Assembly (NCBI GenBank): GCA_002304945.1
Contig: DBPQ01000011.1
Location: forward strand, 1 to 36,879
DNA: 36,879 nucleotides
DNA from: Actinomycetales bacterium UBA1416
GTDB taxonomy: Bacteria > Actinomycetota > Actinomycetes > Actinomycetales > Actinomycetaceae
Direction of reading: 5' to 3'
In this document: positions 25,819-33,455 of the stretch, piece by piece
How the letters are laid out: each line of letters starts with the position of its first letter
How positions within the stretch are numbered: the stretch's first letter is position 1
Translations under genes and position numbers: made by a program
Notes under the pieces: generated by a model
What the model saw: the letters and a program-made list of their open reading frames with translations, nothing else
Database searches by the model: none
Told to the model about the DNA's origin: nothing

Positions 25819-25852
25819 TATACCTAGCGCCACAAGGTATCATACCTAGCGC
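25819..25852 (-). promoter_or_regulatory. Probable PadR operator/promoter
   Basis: A perfect inverted repeat AGGTAT-C-ATACCT lies at 25835-25847. A direct repeat ATACCTAGCGC occurs at 25820-25830 and 25842-25852, 22 bp apart (two helical turns). It is 31-64 bp upstream of the padR-type start, where the operon promoter must be. Its use by this PadR is inference. Confidence 0.7.
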
Positions 25853-25867
25853 TGCTAGGGGTGACGG

Positions 25868-25966
25868 ACAGCGGCGCCGAGCACGCCGGACATCCGCGCC
25901 GTCCGGCGGAATCCCACGTCTCAAACAGCGGCGCCGAGCACGCCGGAAATCCGCGCCGCCCGGCGG
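25868..25966. repeat. Tandem 42-bp duplication of exonuclease 3' end
   Basis: Two copies (25868-25909 and 25925-25966) differ at two bases. The second copy encodes the C-terminal residues ARISGVLGAAV of the exonuclease. The first is an untranslated duplicate just beyond the stop codon, near the PadR operator. Confidence 0.8.
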
Positions 25967-26568
25967 GGGCGGGCGAGGACCGGCACCGCGCCGTCGTCGG
26001 CGGGCGGGATGAGCCAGGGGTAGGTGTCGCACTGGGCCACCGCAGGCTCCCACGGCACCCGTCCACCGCTCCGCCGGAGGTAGAACCCGAGGAGGTCGGC
26101 CGTCGCACGGGCATCGCCGAGCGCGCTGTGGGCGTCCACGATCTCGATCCCTGCGGCCTCACAGCAGTGGACCAGCTTGCGGGAGGCGCCGTGCACGAAC
26201 GCGTCCGACCAGCGCATCGTGCAGATGCGGGGAAAGTCGGCGCGGACCGGCACGTGCGCCCGGCCGAGCTCCGCGGTCAGGAACGAGAAGTCGAAGCCCA
26301 CGTTGTGCGCCACGAGCACGCGCCCGGACAGGGCTGCCATCACGTCCCCGGCGATCTCCCCGAACGTGGGGGCGGCGGCGACGTCCCGCGCCCGGATGCC
26401 GTGCACCCACGTGGGCCCGACGTCGCGCAGCGGGTTCACCAGCGTGCTCCACTCGTGCTGCACCCGACCGTCCGGGTCCGTCAGCACCACCGCGATCTCG
26501 ACCACCCGGTCCCGGGTGCGGGACGCGAGTCCCGTGGTCTCGACGTCGACCACCGCGTATCCCAGCAC
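25921..26568 (-). CDS. DEDDh 3'-5' exonuclease (DnaQ-like)
   Basis: This 215-aa protein has Exo I VVDVETTGL (about 6-14), Exo II LVAHNVGFDFSFL, and Exo III with the HxxxxD form in AHSALGDARATADLLGF. These are the residues of the epsilon/RNase T exonuclease class. It has no BRCT or UvrC-like part. It may proofread or process DNA ends; in actinobacteria such stand-alone copies are common and of unclear specific role. The final residues lie in a duplicated 42-bp segment. Confidence 0.92.
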   Translation of the reverse strand: MLGYAVVDVETTGLASRTRDRVVEIAVVLTDPDGRVQHEWSTLVNPLRDVGPTWVHGIRARDVAAAPTFGEIAGDVMAALSGRVLVAHNVGFDFSFLTAELGRAHVPVRADFPRICTMRWSDAFVHGASRKLVHCCEAAGIEIVDAHSALGDARATADLLGFYLRRSGGRVPWEPAVAQCDTYPWLIPPADDGAVPVLARPRRAARISGVLGAAV

Positions 26569-26635
26569 GTCACCAACGCTAGCCGCGGCCTCCGTCAGGG
26601 CTGGTGAGGCGCGCGGGCCACCGGCCCGCGAACCG

Positions 26636-27280
26636 CTACGCCGCCAGCCAGGCCTCCGTGACCTCGATGACCCCGCCCGGCGTCCGGCGCCGCCGCCCCG
26701 GCCGCACGTGGAACCCCGCGGCGATGAGGATGGCGGGGATCCGGCCGGCGTAGGGATCGCGCATGCCGTCGTAGTCGTCGAGGCGGCGGGCGAAGGCGCT
26801 CGCGGCGCGCATGAAGGGGTCGCTCGGCTTGCCGAACTCCACCACGTGCAGCCGGCCGTCCGGCTTCAGCACCCGCCGGAACTCGGCCAGCGCCTCCCGC
26901 CGCACCGGCGCGGACATGTGGTGCAGTGCCAGCGAGATCACGATGCGGTCCACGGAGCCGGCGGCGAGCGGCAGGGCCTGCGCCTCGCCCTGGAGGAACT
27001 CCACCTGGTGCGGGTTCGGCTTCTGCCGTGCCGCGTGGACGTTGCTGCCCGGCTCCACCGCGATGACCCGCGCGTGGGGGGCGGCGTCGGCGATCGCGAG
27101 GGCCTGCGTCCCCGTCCCCGCACCCACGTCCAGGATGACGGGCCCCGACGACGCCGCCTCGCCGGGCGGCGTCGTCGTCACCGGGAGCCCGGCGACGAGT
27201 TGGGAGATGAGGCGCGGCCGCCACGCGGACTCGCGTGTGACCACGGGGAAGAGGAGGTCGTAGAGCTGGGCGCCGTTCAT
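26636..27280 (-). CDS. Class I SAM-dependent methyltransferase
   Basis: This 214-aa protein has the SAM-binding motif I ILDVGAGTGTQALAIA (about 48-63), acidic motif II VIAVEPG, motif IV-like DRIVISLALHHM and RRVLKPDGRLHVVEFGKP. It resembles UbiE/small-molecule methyltransferases. The start ATG overlaps the MpaB-family gene stop by 4 bp, so the two are an operon, suggesting the methyltransferase acts on a lipid or hydrophobic substrate of the oxygenase. Substrate unknown. Confidence 0.88.
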   Translation of the reverse strand: MNGAQLYDLLFPVVTRESAWRPRLISQLVAGLPVTTTPPGEAASSGPVILDVGAGTGTQALAIADAAPHARVIAVEPGSNVHAARQKPNPHQVEFLQGEAQALPLAAGSVDRIVISLALHHMSAPVRREALAEFRRVLKPDGRLHVVEFGKPSDPFMRAASAFARRLDDYDGMRDPYAGRIPAILIAAGFHVRPGRRRRTPGGVIEVTEAWLAA

Positions 27281-28164
27281 CGTGCCTCCGGGGTGGGCTT
27301 GGCCATCGCCGGGTGGGAGAAGGCCCAGCGGACGAGGCGGGTGGAGACGTCCCCGGCGGGGCGGGCGATGAAGGCGTCGGTGAGGCGCCAGTCGCCGAGG
27401 TCGAGCATGCGGCGGGCGGAGGACGGGAGGATCGAGATCGCGGCGGCGGCGAGCAGCCAGTAGCCGGCGCGGGCGGAGGGTGGGAGCGGCGGGTCGAAGA
27501 TGAGGAAGTCCACCGTCTCCCTGGCCGCGGGCGTGGCCTCGAGCTCGGGCCCGTAGGTCCAGAGCTGGTCGTAGAGCTGGCCGACCGTCTGCGGCGGGTC
27601 GACGACGCCGAGTCGCGTGGCGATCTCGGAGGTCTGGGAGACGTAGCGGTCGGCGTCCTCCGGGGAGAGCGGGTGCGGGTTGAACACCTGGTAGGCGGTG
27701 AGGAAGGACTCGATCTCCGCGATGTGCACCCACTTCAGGAGGTGGGGATCGGAGGCGGCGTAGGGGCGGCCGTCCGGGGCGGTCCCCTTGACGCGTCGGT
27801 GGATGCCGCGGATGCGGGCAATGGTGCGCTCGGCGTCCTGCACGCGGCCGAAGGTGGTGACCGCGATGTACTCGCTGGTGCGCTGGAGGCGGCCCCACGG
27901 GTCGCCCTTGTAACCGGAGTGGCCCGCGACGCCGGCCATGGCGAGCGGGTGCAGGGACTGGAGCAGGAGGGCGCGGATGCCGCCGACGTACATAGAGGCG
28001 TCGGCGTGCACGATGGCGATGGGATCGGTGGGGGCGAACCAGCGCTCGCCCGGCTCGCCCCAGATCCGCTGCTCGCGCTCGGGGGCGTCCTCGCCCGCAA
28101 CCTTTGCCCGGATCGCGTGCGCGATCGCGAGCTGGAGGGCAGGCAGCGGGCTGGCGGGTGGCAT
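27277..28164 (-). CDS. MpaB-family (DUF2236) oxygenase
   Basis: This 295-aa protein shows the DUF2236/MpaB signature: IVHADASMYVGGIRALLLQSLHPLAMAGVAGHSGYKGDPWGRLQRTSEYIAVTTFG (about 50-105), then RRVKGTAPDGRPYAASDPHLLKWVHIAEIESFL. Family members are heme-dependent oxygenases; rubber oxygenase Lcp is a distant relative. The His in LHPLAMAGVAGHSGY and LLKWVHIAE would be haem-ligand candidates (inference). It is coupled to the methyltransferase downstream. Confidence 0.9.
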   Translation of the reverse strand: MPPASPLPALQLAIAHAIRAKVAGEDAPEREQRIWGEPGERWFAPTDPIAIVHADASMYVGGIRALLLQSLHPLAMAGVAGHSGYKGDPWGRLQRTSEYIAVTTFGRVQDAERTIARIRGIHRRVKGTAPDGRPYAASDPHLLKWVHIAEIESFLTAYQVFNPHPLSPEDADRYVSQTSEIATRLGVVDPPQTVGQLYDQLWTYGPELEATPAARETVDFLIFDPPLPPSARAGYWLLAAAAISILPSSARRMLDLGDWRLTDAFIARPAGDVSTRLVRWAFSHPAMAKPTPEAR

Positions 28165-28335
28165 GGTTCGATTGTGCAGTTTCGCGGCCGCATGCTGCCA
28201 TTCATTCCGCCGTGGGCGAGCAGGTCATCCCGCGGGAGCGGGCGACCGCGGAGATCGTGCTCCACACCTCCGGCTACGGCGAACAGAGGCCTGCATCGGC
28301 TTGATTCGGCAGATTGCACGGTCTTGATTCCGTTC

Positions 28336-28990
28336 TCAGGCGGCGGTGTGGAAGAGGGCGGTGAGGCGGGCGTAGAGGGTGAATCCCTCCCCGCCGTGGG
28401 GTGTGACGATCCGGGAGTCGGTGACCAGTTGCCAGGCGAGGTCGCCCGGGGTGGGCGGGTCCAGGCACTGCCCGCCCACCAGGGCACCACGTGGTGGGCA
28501 TCCAGGTGGCGGGACTGCTCACACCCGGGAAACTGGCAGGTCACCCCGTCCCGGATCCGCAACGCCCGCCGCCGTCCCCGCCCGAACGCCAACACCTCCC
28601 CCTCGGCGCCGATCACGGCAGGCGCCACCTTCCCGCCGCACGCCAACCGCTGCGCCGTGGCCGGCTCGATCGGCCCCAGTCCCTCGATGTGGCACGTTCC
28701 CGCAGGAACGCCCCCACGCCCGCTCGACGTTCCCGCGGGAACGCCCCCACCCTCCATGCCGGCAAGGACCTCGGCAGCCACGTGCACCACCACCAGGTGG
28801 TGGTCATCCTCGGCCGCCGGGGCCGGCGTGGCATCCAGGTACTGCCGGGCGAGGGCGACCATCGCCTCCGTTCGGCACCGCGGTTGCACCGACGCGAAGT
28901 CCGGGTACCACCCCAACCCACCCCCCGCGCCGAACTCCCCCACCAGGGTCAAGAACTCGTACTCCACCTGCGCCGCCGTCGGCCCCGGCC
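28336..28990 (-). pseudogene. Decayed DUF222/HNH endonuclease (13E12-type)
   Basis: One frame shows the last part of a DUF222 domain (VQPRCRTEAMVALARQYL, HHLVVVHVAAEVLAGM, GTCHIEGLGPIEPATAQRLACGG) followed by an HNH core RDGVTCQFPGCEQSRHLDAHHVVPWWAG. The N-terminal two-thirds of DUF222 is absent. After WWAG the expected second half of HNH is missing. The tail continues in another frame as PGDLAWQLVTDSRIVTPHGGEGFTLYARLTALFHTAA, ending at 28336. It is therefore truncated at the 5' end and frameshifted or deleted near the 3' end. Such genes are repeated many times in actinobacterial genomes and decay often. Confidence 0.75.
28694..28750. repeat. Paired palindromic 24-bp repeats inside HNH remnant
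   Basis: Two copies at 28694-28717 and 28727-28750, 33 bp apart, differ at one base. Each contains GTTCCCGC(A/G)GGAAC; the second copy is a perfect 14-bp palindrome. In the HNH frame they encode GVPAGT twice, inserted between the DUF222 segments without breaking the frame. Confidence 0.8.
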
Positions 28991-29131
28991 ACCTCAACCA
29001 ACCCACACGACGCAGGCGTGGAGGCACGCCGCCACGCACGACGACGACGGGCGGCAGCGTCGTCGTCGAACCGCCGGACTGCCGCAACGCTTGATCGTCC
29101 CGGTGCGCCCTGGTCACAGTAGGTTTGAGCC

Positions 29132-29797
29132 ATGTCGCACACCTGCCGCTTCGCCGCCGTCGTCTTCGACATGGACGGGATCCTCATCGACTCCGAGGGC
29201 ATCTGGGACGAGGTGCGCCGGGGCCTCGCCGCCGCCGAGGGCCTGCCCTGGCCGGACAAGGCCACCCCCGCGATGATGGGCATGTCCACCCCCGAATGGG
29301 CGGCGTACCTGTCCGAGACGGTGGGCCTCGCCGGCACCCCCGAGGAGATCGCCGAACGCGTCATCGACGGCGTCGCCGCCCGGTACGCCGAGCACCTCCC
29401 CGCCATCGCGGGCGGCGCCGAAGCGGTAGGACGGATGGCTGAACACCACGTGGTGGGGGTGGCGTCGTCGTCGCCCCGGCGGCTGATCGACCTCGTGATC
29501 CGCGAACTCGGGCTCGACGGCGTCTTCACGGTCACCGTCTCCACGGAGGAGGTCGCGGCCGGCAAGCCCGCCCCGGACGGCTACCTCAGAGCGTGCGAGC
29601 TGCTCGGCGTGGACCCGGGCGACGCCGTCGGCATCGAGGACTCCACCAACGGCCTGAGGTCCCTGCACAACGCGGGGATGGCGGTCATCCACGTGCCGCC
29701 GTCGTTCCACGCGCCGAGCGAGGAGGTCCAGGCACTGGCGGACGCCATCATCCCCAGTCTGGACGAGCTGACCGAGGACCTGCTCGTCACTGTCTGA
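29132..29797 (+). CDS. HAD-IA phosphatase (beta-phosphoglucomutase-like)
   Basis: This 221-aa protein has all four HAD motifs: FDMDGILIDSEG (nucleophile Asp), SSS in GVASSSPRR, Lys in AAGKPAPDGY, and the acidic motif GIEDSTNG. The cap of about 65 aa after motif I is the C1 type of beta-phosphoglucomutase/phosphatase members. It likely dephosphorylates a sugar phosphate. Substrate not determinable. Start ATG 29132. Confidence 0.92.
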   Translation: MSHTCRFAAVVFDMDGILIDSEGIWDEVRRGLAAAEGLPWPDKATPAMMGMSTPEWAAYLSETVGLAGTPEEIAERVIDGVAARYAEHLPAIAGGAEAVGRMAEHHVVGVASSSPRRLIDLVIRELGLDGVFTVTVSTEEVAAGKPAPDGYLRACELLGVDPGDAVGIEDSTNGLRSLHNAGMAVIHVPPSFHAPSEEVQALADAIIPSLDELTEDLLVTV

Positions 29798-29832
29798 GAA
29801 TCACACAACCCTGCTCAACCCACCGTGCGGCG

Positions 29833-30228
29833 TCACCAGAGCGTCGTGATGCCGGTCAGCGTGGAGAACGCGCGGTCCCGGGTCACGAGCGTCCAGCCCT
29901 CCAGAATGGCCTGGGCGGCGAACATCCGGTCGAAGGGATCGTGGTGATCCCACTCGAGTCCGCCCGAGAACAAGGCATGCTCCGTCGTGATTGGCGCCTC
30001 CTGCGCCCGAAGCCGTCTGAGATGGCGAGAGTATGCGGCAAGGACCACCTCCGCTTGGGGCATCGGCCCACGGCGAACCTTGGTGGCGATTTCCCACGCG
30101 GACGCCGCCGAGACCACGACGTGGGCTCGGGGGGACTCGATGGTCTGCCGCGCGCGGCGACTGAGCCGGTCTGGCTCGGTCAGAGCCCATATCAGCGTGT
30201 GGGTGTCCAGAAGGATTGGAGAAGTCAC
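29833..30228 (-). CDS. PIN-domain toxin (VapC-like)
   Basis: This protein of about 131 aa is a PIN ribonuclease with the acidic residues in LLDTHTLIW, SAASAWEIATKV, DHHDPFDRMFAAQA and VTRDRAF. The frame extends to GTG 30237. I favour GTG 30228 because it overlaps the antitoxin stop by 4 bp. It is the second gene of a type II toxin-antitoxin pair. PIN toxins of this group cleave tRNA or rRNA. Whether this copy is active is untested, but all acidic residues are present. Confidence 0.88.
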   Translation of the reverse strand: MTSPILLDTHTLIWALTEPDRLSRRARQTIESPRAHVVVSAASAWEIATKVRRGPMPQAEVVLAAYSRHLRRLRAQEAPITTEHALFSGGLEWDHHDPFDRMFAAQAILEGWTLVTRDRAFSTLTGITTLW

Positions 30229-30455
30229 CCTTCCCACGCCTCGAGTTCCTCCGGGGGGAGTGGATCGAAGAAGGAGTCCGGGAACTTCACCGGGACGAAG
30301 CCCAACTCACGCTTCTGCTGCGCCGGCTCCAGGGGCACGAGGCGCGCAACGGGCACGTTACCGCGGGCAATGACGAACTCCGCTCCTGCTTCCACCTCGG
30401 CCAGCAACGCCGAGAGGTGGGTCTTCGCCTCCTGCACCTTCACCACGCGCTCCAT
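30225..30455 (-). CDS. Phd/YefM-type antitoxin
   Basis: This 76-aa protein reads MERVVKVQEAKTHLSALLAEVEAGAEFVIARGNVPVARLVPL, the Phd/YefM DNA-binding fold, followed by a short tail (FPDSFFDPLPPEELEAWEG) that would wrap and inhibit the PIN toxin. GAGGAG sits immediately before the ATG, so translation could instead begin at the in-frame GTG three codons on. It should repress its own operon. Confidence 0.88.
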   Translation of the reverse strand: MERVVKVQEAKTHLSALLAEVEAGAEFVIARGNVPVARLVPLEPAQQKRELGFVPVKFPDSFFDPLPPEELEAWEG

Positions 30456-30506
30456 CTCCTCAGGCTAAGTTGACCAACCATGCCTGGTCAACCTCTCCAA
30501 GCCGGG

Positions 30507-31160
30507 TCAGCCCTTCCGGCGCCGGCCCGTCCGCGTCCACAGCCCGGAGCTGCCGCGCCGGTGGCTCCCCACGATGTGCACGTCCACGATCCCCATCGCC
30601 GCCATGCAGGCGAACACGTTCACCGGTCCCACGAACGTGAAGCCACGCGAGCGCAACTCCTTCGCGAGCACGGCCGACTCCTCCGTCTCGGAGGGCACCT
30701 CGCTCCCCGTCCGCGGCGCAGGCGTCCGATCCGGCTGGTGGGACCAGAACAGGCCCGCCAGTCCGCCCTCGACGTGGTCGTCGGCGGCGGCGTCGCGCAG
30801 CGCGACGGCCGCCTGCGCGTTCGTGATCGTGGCGAGGATCTTGCGATGGTTCCGGACGATGGCGGCGTCCCCCATCAGCCGCTCCACCTCCGCCGGCCCG
30901 TACCCCGCCACCACGTCCGGGTCGAAGCCGTCGAACGCGGCCCGGAACGCCTCACGCTTGCGCAGGATCGTCCCCCACGACAGCCCCGCCTGGAACACCT
31001 CGAGGCTGAGCCGCTCGAACACGCCGCGCTCGTCGCGCACCGGCATGCCCCACTCGGTGTCGTAGTACTCGCGCATGAGCGGATCGGTCGCTGCCCACGC
31101 CGGCCGCGCCAGCCCGTCCTCGCCCACCACGAGCGAGAAGTCGTCATCGGTCTTCGCCAT
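30507..31160 (-). CDS. tag: DNA-3-methyladenine glycosylase I (Tag) lacking zinc ligands
   Basis: This 217-aa protein matches Tag through YYDTEWGMPVRDERGVFERLSLEVFQAGLSWGTILRKREAFRAAFDGFDP (about 32-81) and GFTFVGPVNVFACMAAMGIVDVH (173-195). It removes 3-methyladenine from alkylated DNA. Compared with E. coli Tag, three of the four zinc-snap ligands are gone: Cys4 is Ala21, His17 is Tyr33, and Cys179 is Ser199; His195 matches His175. The C-terminus is longer and basic (HRRGSSGLWTRTGRRRKG). Start ATG 31160 follows a good GGAGG; the frame upstream is rejected. Confidence 0.9.
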   Translation of the reverse strand: MAKTDDDFSLVVGEDGLARPAWAATDPLMREYYDTEWGMPVRDERGVFERLSLEVFQAGLSWGTILRKREAFRAAFDGFDPDVVAGYGPAEVERLMGDAAIVRNHRKILATITNAQAAVALRDAAADDHVEGGLAGLFWSHQPDRTPAPRTGSEVPSETEESAVLAKELRSRGFTFVGPVNVFACMAAMGIVDVHIVGSHRRGSSGLWTRTGRRRKG

Positions 31161-31284
31161 CGTCACCCTCCTGTTTCCCGGCACGCTATCGCTGCTGCCC
31201 GACGACGGCGCCGCCTCCACCCACCGCCGGTGGACGGCGCCGCGCCTGCCCGCCCTGTGGACAGGCCGGCACCCGGCGTACCGG

Positions 31285-31761
31285 TCAACCGGCCAGTGCC
31301 TGCGCCACCTCGGCGCACCGCGCTCCGTCGACCGGCCCGGTGACGCGGGCGAGCACGGCACCGTCAGGCTCGAGCACGAACGCGGTCACGGTCTCGGCGG
31401 TCTCGATCCCGGCGCCCGCGCAGAAGGCGCGCACGTCCGTGTAGGCCGTGAAGGTGCGGGCAAGGACGTCGGGGACTCGGATCCCGGCGGTCATGCCGCC
31501 GTCGATGAAGCCGCGCGCCGGCCGGTAGCGCCGGCCCAGGACCGGCACCTCGATGACCAGCGTCTGCGTGCCCGGCGCGAGGCCGCGCGGGGTGGGCGCC
31601 ACCCCGGCCTCGCGGACCGCCCACTCGATCCACTCGTCGACGAGCCGCTGGTGCCACTGCTTGAAGGCGCACACCACGAGGGTGCGGGGGACGGGCAGGT
31701 CGTGCGGGAGCGTCCAGTGCGTGCCGGTGAGGGAACGGACCTCCAGGTCGGGGAACCTCAT
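31285..31761 (-). CDS. Thioredoxin-like fold protein, no CXXC
   Basis: This 158-aa protein begins MRFPDLEVRSLTGTHWTLPHDLPVPRTLVVCAFKQWHQRLVDEW, like redoxin-type proteins (strand, then FxxWH helix). There is no CXXC, and only a lone Cys in VVCAF plus two later Cys residues. The rest (VIEVPVLGRRYRPARGFIDGGMTAGI.. TAYTDVRAFCAGAGI.. VTAFVLEPDGAVLARVTGPVDG) fits a thioredoxin-like core. I do not know its role. It is divergent from the second PadR operon and shares its promoter region. Confidence 0.5.
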   Translation of the reverse strand: MRFPDLEVRSLTGTHWTLPHDLPVPRTLVVCAFKQWHQRLVDEWIEWAVREAGVAPTPRGLAPGTQTLVIEVPVLGRRYRPARGFIDGGMTAGIRVPDVLARTFTAYTDVRAFCAGAGIETAETVTAFVLEPDGAVLARVTGPVDGARCAEVAQALAG

Positions 31762-31816
31762 CCCCCGATCATCCTGCGGCGCGCCGATCCCCGACAGATT
31801 GGCACTACCCAGAACC

Positions 31817-31861
31817 TTGCATCACCTGCTAGTGTGTATCACATGGTACTTGGTGTCACAC
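31817..31861 (+). promoter_or_regulatory. Candidate promoter/operator of the PadR-ABC operon
   Basis: GTGTG (31832-31836) and CACAC (31857-31861) form an inverted repeat around TATCACATGGTA, in the AT-richer gap just ahead of the PadR start. TTGCAT at 31817-31822 could be a -35. The repeat arms are short and the PadR site is inference. Confidence 0.3.
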
Positions 31862-31873
31862 GAAGGAGTCGCC

Positions 31874-32212
31874 GTGGCCAGGGATGACCGCGCGGTCCAA
31901 CTGCGCAAGGGCGTGCTCGAGCTCGCGATCCTCGCCCTGCTCGAGAAGCAGGAGCGCTACGGCGGGGAGATCGTCGACGAACTGGGTGGCCGCCCCGGCC
32001 TCGAGGCCTCTGCCGGAACCGTCTACCCCCTGCTCACCCGGCTCCGCACCTCCGGCCTCGTCGACACGGCGTGGCGAGAGTCCCCCGTCGGCCCGCCGCG
32101 CAAGTACTACACCCTGACCCCCGCCGGTCACGGCGCGATGGCCGACCTCGCCTTCTCGTGGCGGGAGCTCAACATCGCCGTGACCGACCTCCTGGAAGGA
32201 GCGGAGAAGTGA
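31874..32212 (+). CDS. PadR family transcriptional regulator
   Basis: This 112-aa protein begins at GTG 31874 behind AAGGAG. It reads LRKGVLELAILALLEKQERYGGEIVDELGGRPGLEASAGTVYPLLTRLRTSGLVDTAW and GPPRKYYTLTPAGHGAM, a PadR winged helix with a short C-terminal helix. It is the first gene of a five-gene operon with a 3-nt GTGA overlap to the next gene, and very likely the operon repressor. Confidence 0.93.
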   Translation: MARDDRAVQLRKGVLELAILALLEKQERYGGEIVDELGGRPGLEASAGTVYPLLTRLRTSGLVDTAWRESPVGPPRKYYTLTPAGHGAMADLAFSWRELNIAVTDLLEGAEK

Positions 32213-33111
32213 CGCCCCGCCTCAGCGACGCTGCCACCCGCTATGTCGACGACGTCGCCGCCCACCTCGGCACGTTGCCTGCCGCCGAGCGACGCGCCGC
32301 TCTCGCCGACCTCCGCGATCTGCTCACCGAGGGCGTGGACCCGGACGACCTCGGCCCCGCGGAGGACTACGCCGCCGCGCTCGGCGCCCGGCGCGACCAG
32401 GAACCCTCGGAGACACTGGGCCGCGTTCTCGGAATGCCCGTGGACGTGCGCGGCACCACCGACCCCCATGTCCGCTCTCGCGTCTTCGACCCCTCGGATC
32501 CCCGGATGGTCGTCCCCCGTGTGCTCGGCGCCGGGTGGCGGCTGAACTACGGGGCAGTGGCCGTCCGCCTCGGGCTCCTCCGCCCCGACGACTACGACGA
32601 CGAGGTCCTCGCCCACATCCCCGCGGACGTCGCACGGCTCACCCGCGCCATGCCCTGGATCGTGGCGGCGAAGACGGCCGTCTGGGCCACCGTGGCCTGG
32701 CGCACAGGGCGGGAGGTCCCCTCCAACTGGGACCTCTCGGGGCGGGTGTCGGGCTGGTCGGACCGCCGTGTGGTCCTGCCCGCCCTCGTGGCGATCGCCG
32801 CCGGCGCAGCGGTGTGGGGCTCGCGGGCGACCGCGCCGGACGACCGGCTCGTCCGCCAGGCCCTCGCGACGTCCGCCGGCTCCACGACCACCACCATCGC
32901 GCTCCTGACCGCGTGGACGGCGGGGCGGCCGGACGAGCCACACCCGGCCGTGGCAGCGGCCGTGCTCGCGCCGCTGGCGACGACCGCCGCCATGCTGATC
33001 TGCCCCGTGCGCGCCGGGCTGCGCGCCCTTCCCCCGGCGTCCGCCACTCCCGCGAATCCCGCCGCGTCCGCCACTCCCGCCACTCCCTCTTCACCCCAGG
33101 ACAGGTCATGA
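32209..33111 (+). CDS. HAAS/DUF5808-type membrane protein
   Basis: This 300-aa protein has an N-terminal HAAS-like helical domain (RYVDDVAAHLGTLPAAERRAALADLRDLLTEG, about 8-40), then a DUF5808-like segment DPSDPRMVVPRVLGAGWRLNYGAVAVRLGLL (about 90-120). Four to five hydrophobic helices follow, and an Ala/Pro-rich tail (ASATPANPAASATPATPSS). It begins at GTG overlapping the PadR stop. Such proteins sit beside PadR and ABC genes and may link the regulator to the membrane. Confidence 0.75.
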   Translation: MTPRLSDAATRYVDDVAAHLGTLPAAERRAALADLRDLLTEGVDPDDLGPAEDYAAALGARRDQEPSETLGRVLGMPVDVRGTTDPHVRSRVFDPSDPRMVVPRVLGAGWRLNYGAVAVRLGLLRPDDYDDEVLAHIPADVARLTRAMPWIVAAKTAVWATVAWRTGREVPSNWDLSGRVSGWSDRRVVLPALVAIAAGAAVWGSRATAPDDRLVRQALATSAGSTTTTIALLTAWTAGRPDEPHPAVAAAVLAPLATTAAMLICPVRAGLRALPPASATPANPAASATPATPSSPQDRS

Positions 33112-33455
33112 CCCTCGACGAGATCCTCACCCTTCCCACCGGCGCCCTCGTGGCGTTGGGCATCCTCCTGGTCCTCGAGATCGCCCTTCTCGTCGTGGGC
33201 GTGATCGCGTGGGCGGGCACACCGGAGGACCGCATGCCCGCACCGGGCAAGTGGCTCTGGCTCGCGATCATCGTCTTCCTGCAGATCCTCGGCCCGATCG
33301 CCTTCCTCCTCCTGCGGCGCCAGCACGGGCGGTACATGGGCGTGGAGACGGGCCCGGCGACCGCCCCGGTGGCCGGCGCCGCCGGTCCGACCCAGCGCAC
33401 GGCCACCGACACCGCCGACCTGCTGTACGGCCGTCGCGAGGACGAGGGCCGATGA
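33108..33455 (+). CDS. PLDc_N-type small membrane protein
   Basis: This 115-aa protein has two transmembrane helices (ALVALGILLVLEIALLVVGVIAWAG and WLWLAIIVFLQILGPIAFLLL) followed by RRQHGRY, as in PLD-nuclease N-terminal (PLDc_N) proteins. No phospholipase catalytic domain is present. Its ATG overlaps the stop of the previous gene by 4 bp and its end overlaps the ABC ATPase start, indicating tight coupling. It may help assemble the transporter. Confidence 0.82.
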   Translation: MTLDEILTLPTGALVALGILLVLEIALLVVGVIAWAGTPEDRMPAPGKWLWLAIIVFLQILGPIAFLLLRRQHGRYMGVETGPATAPVAGAAGPTQRTATDTADLLYGRREDEGR

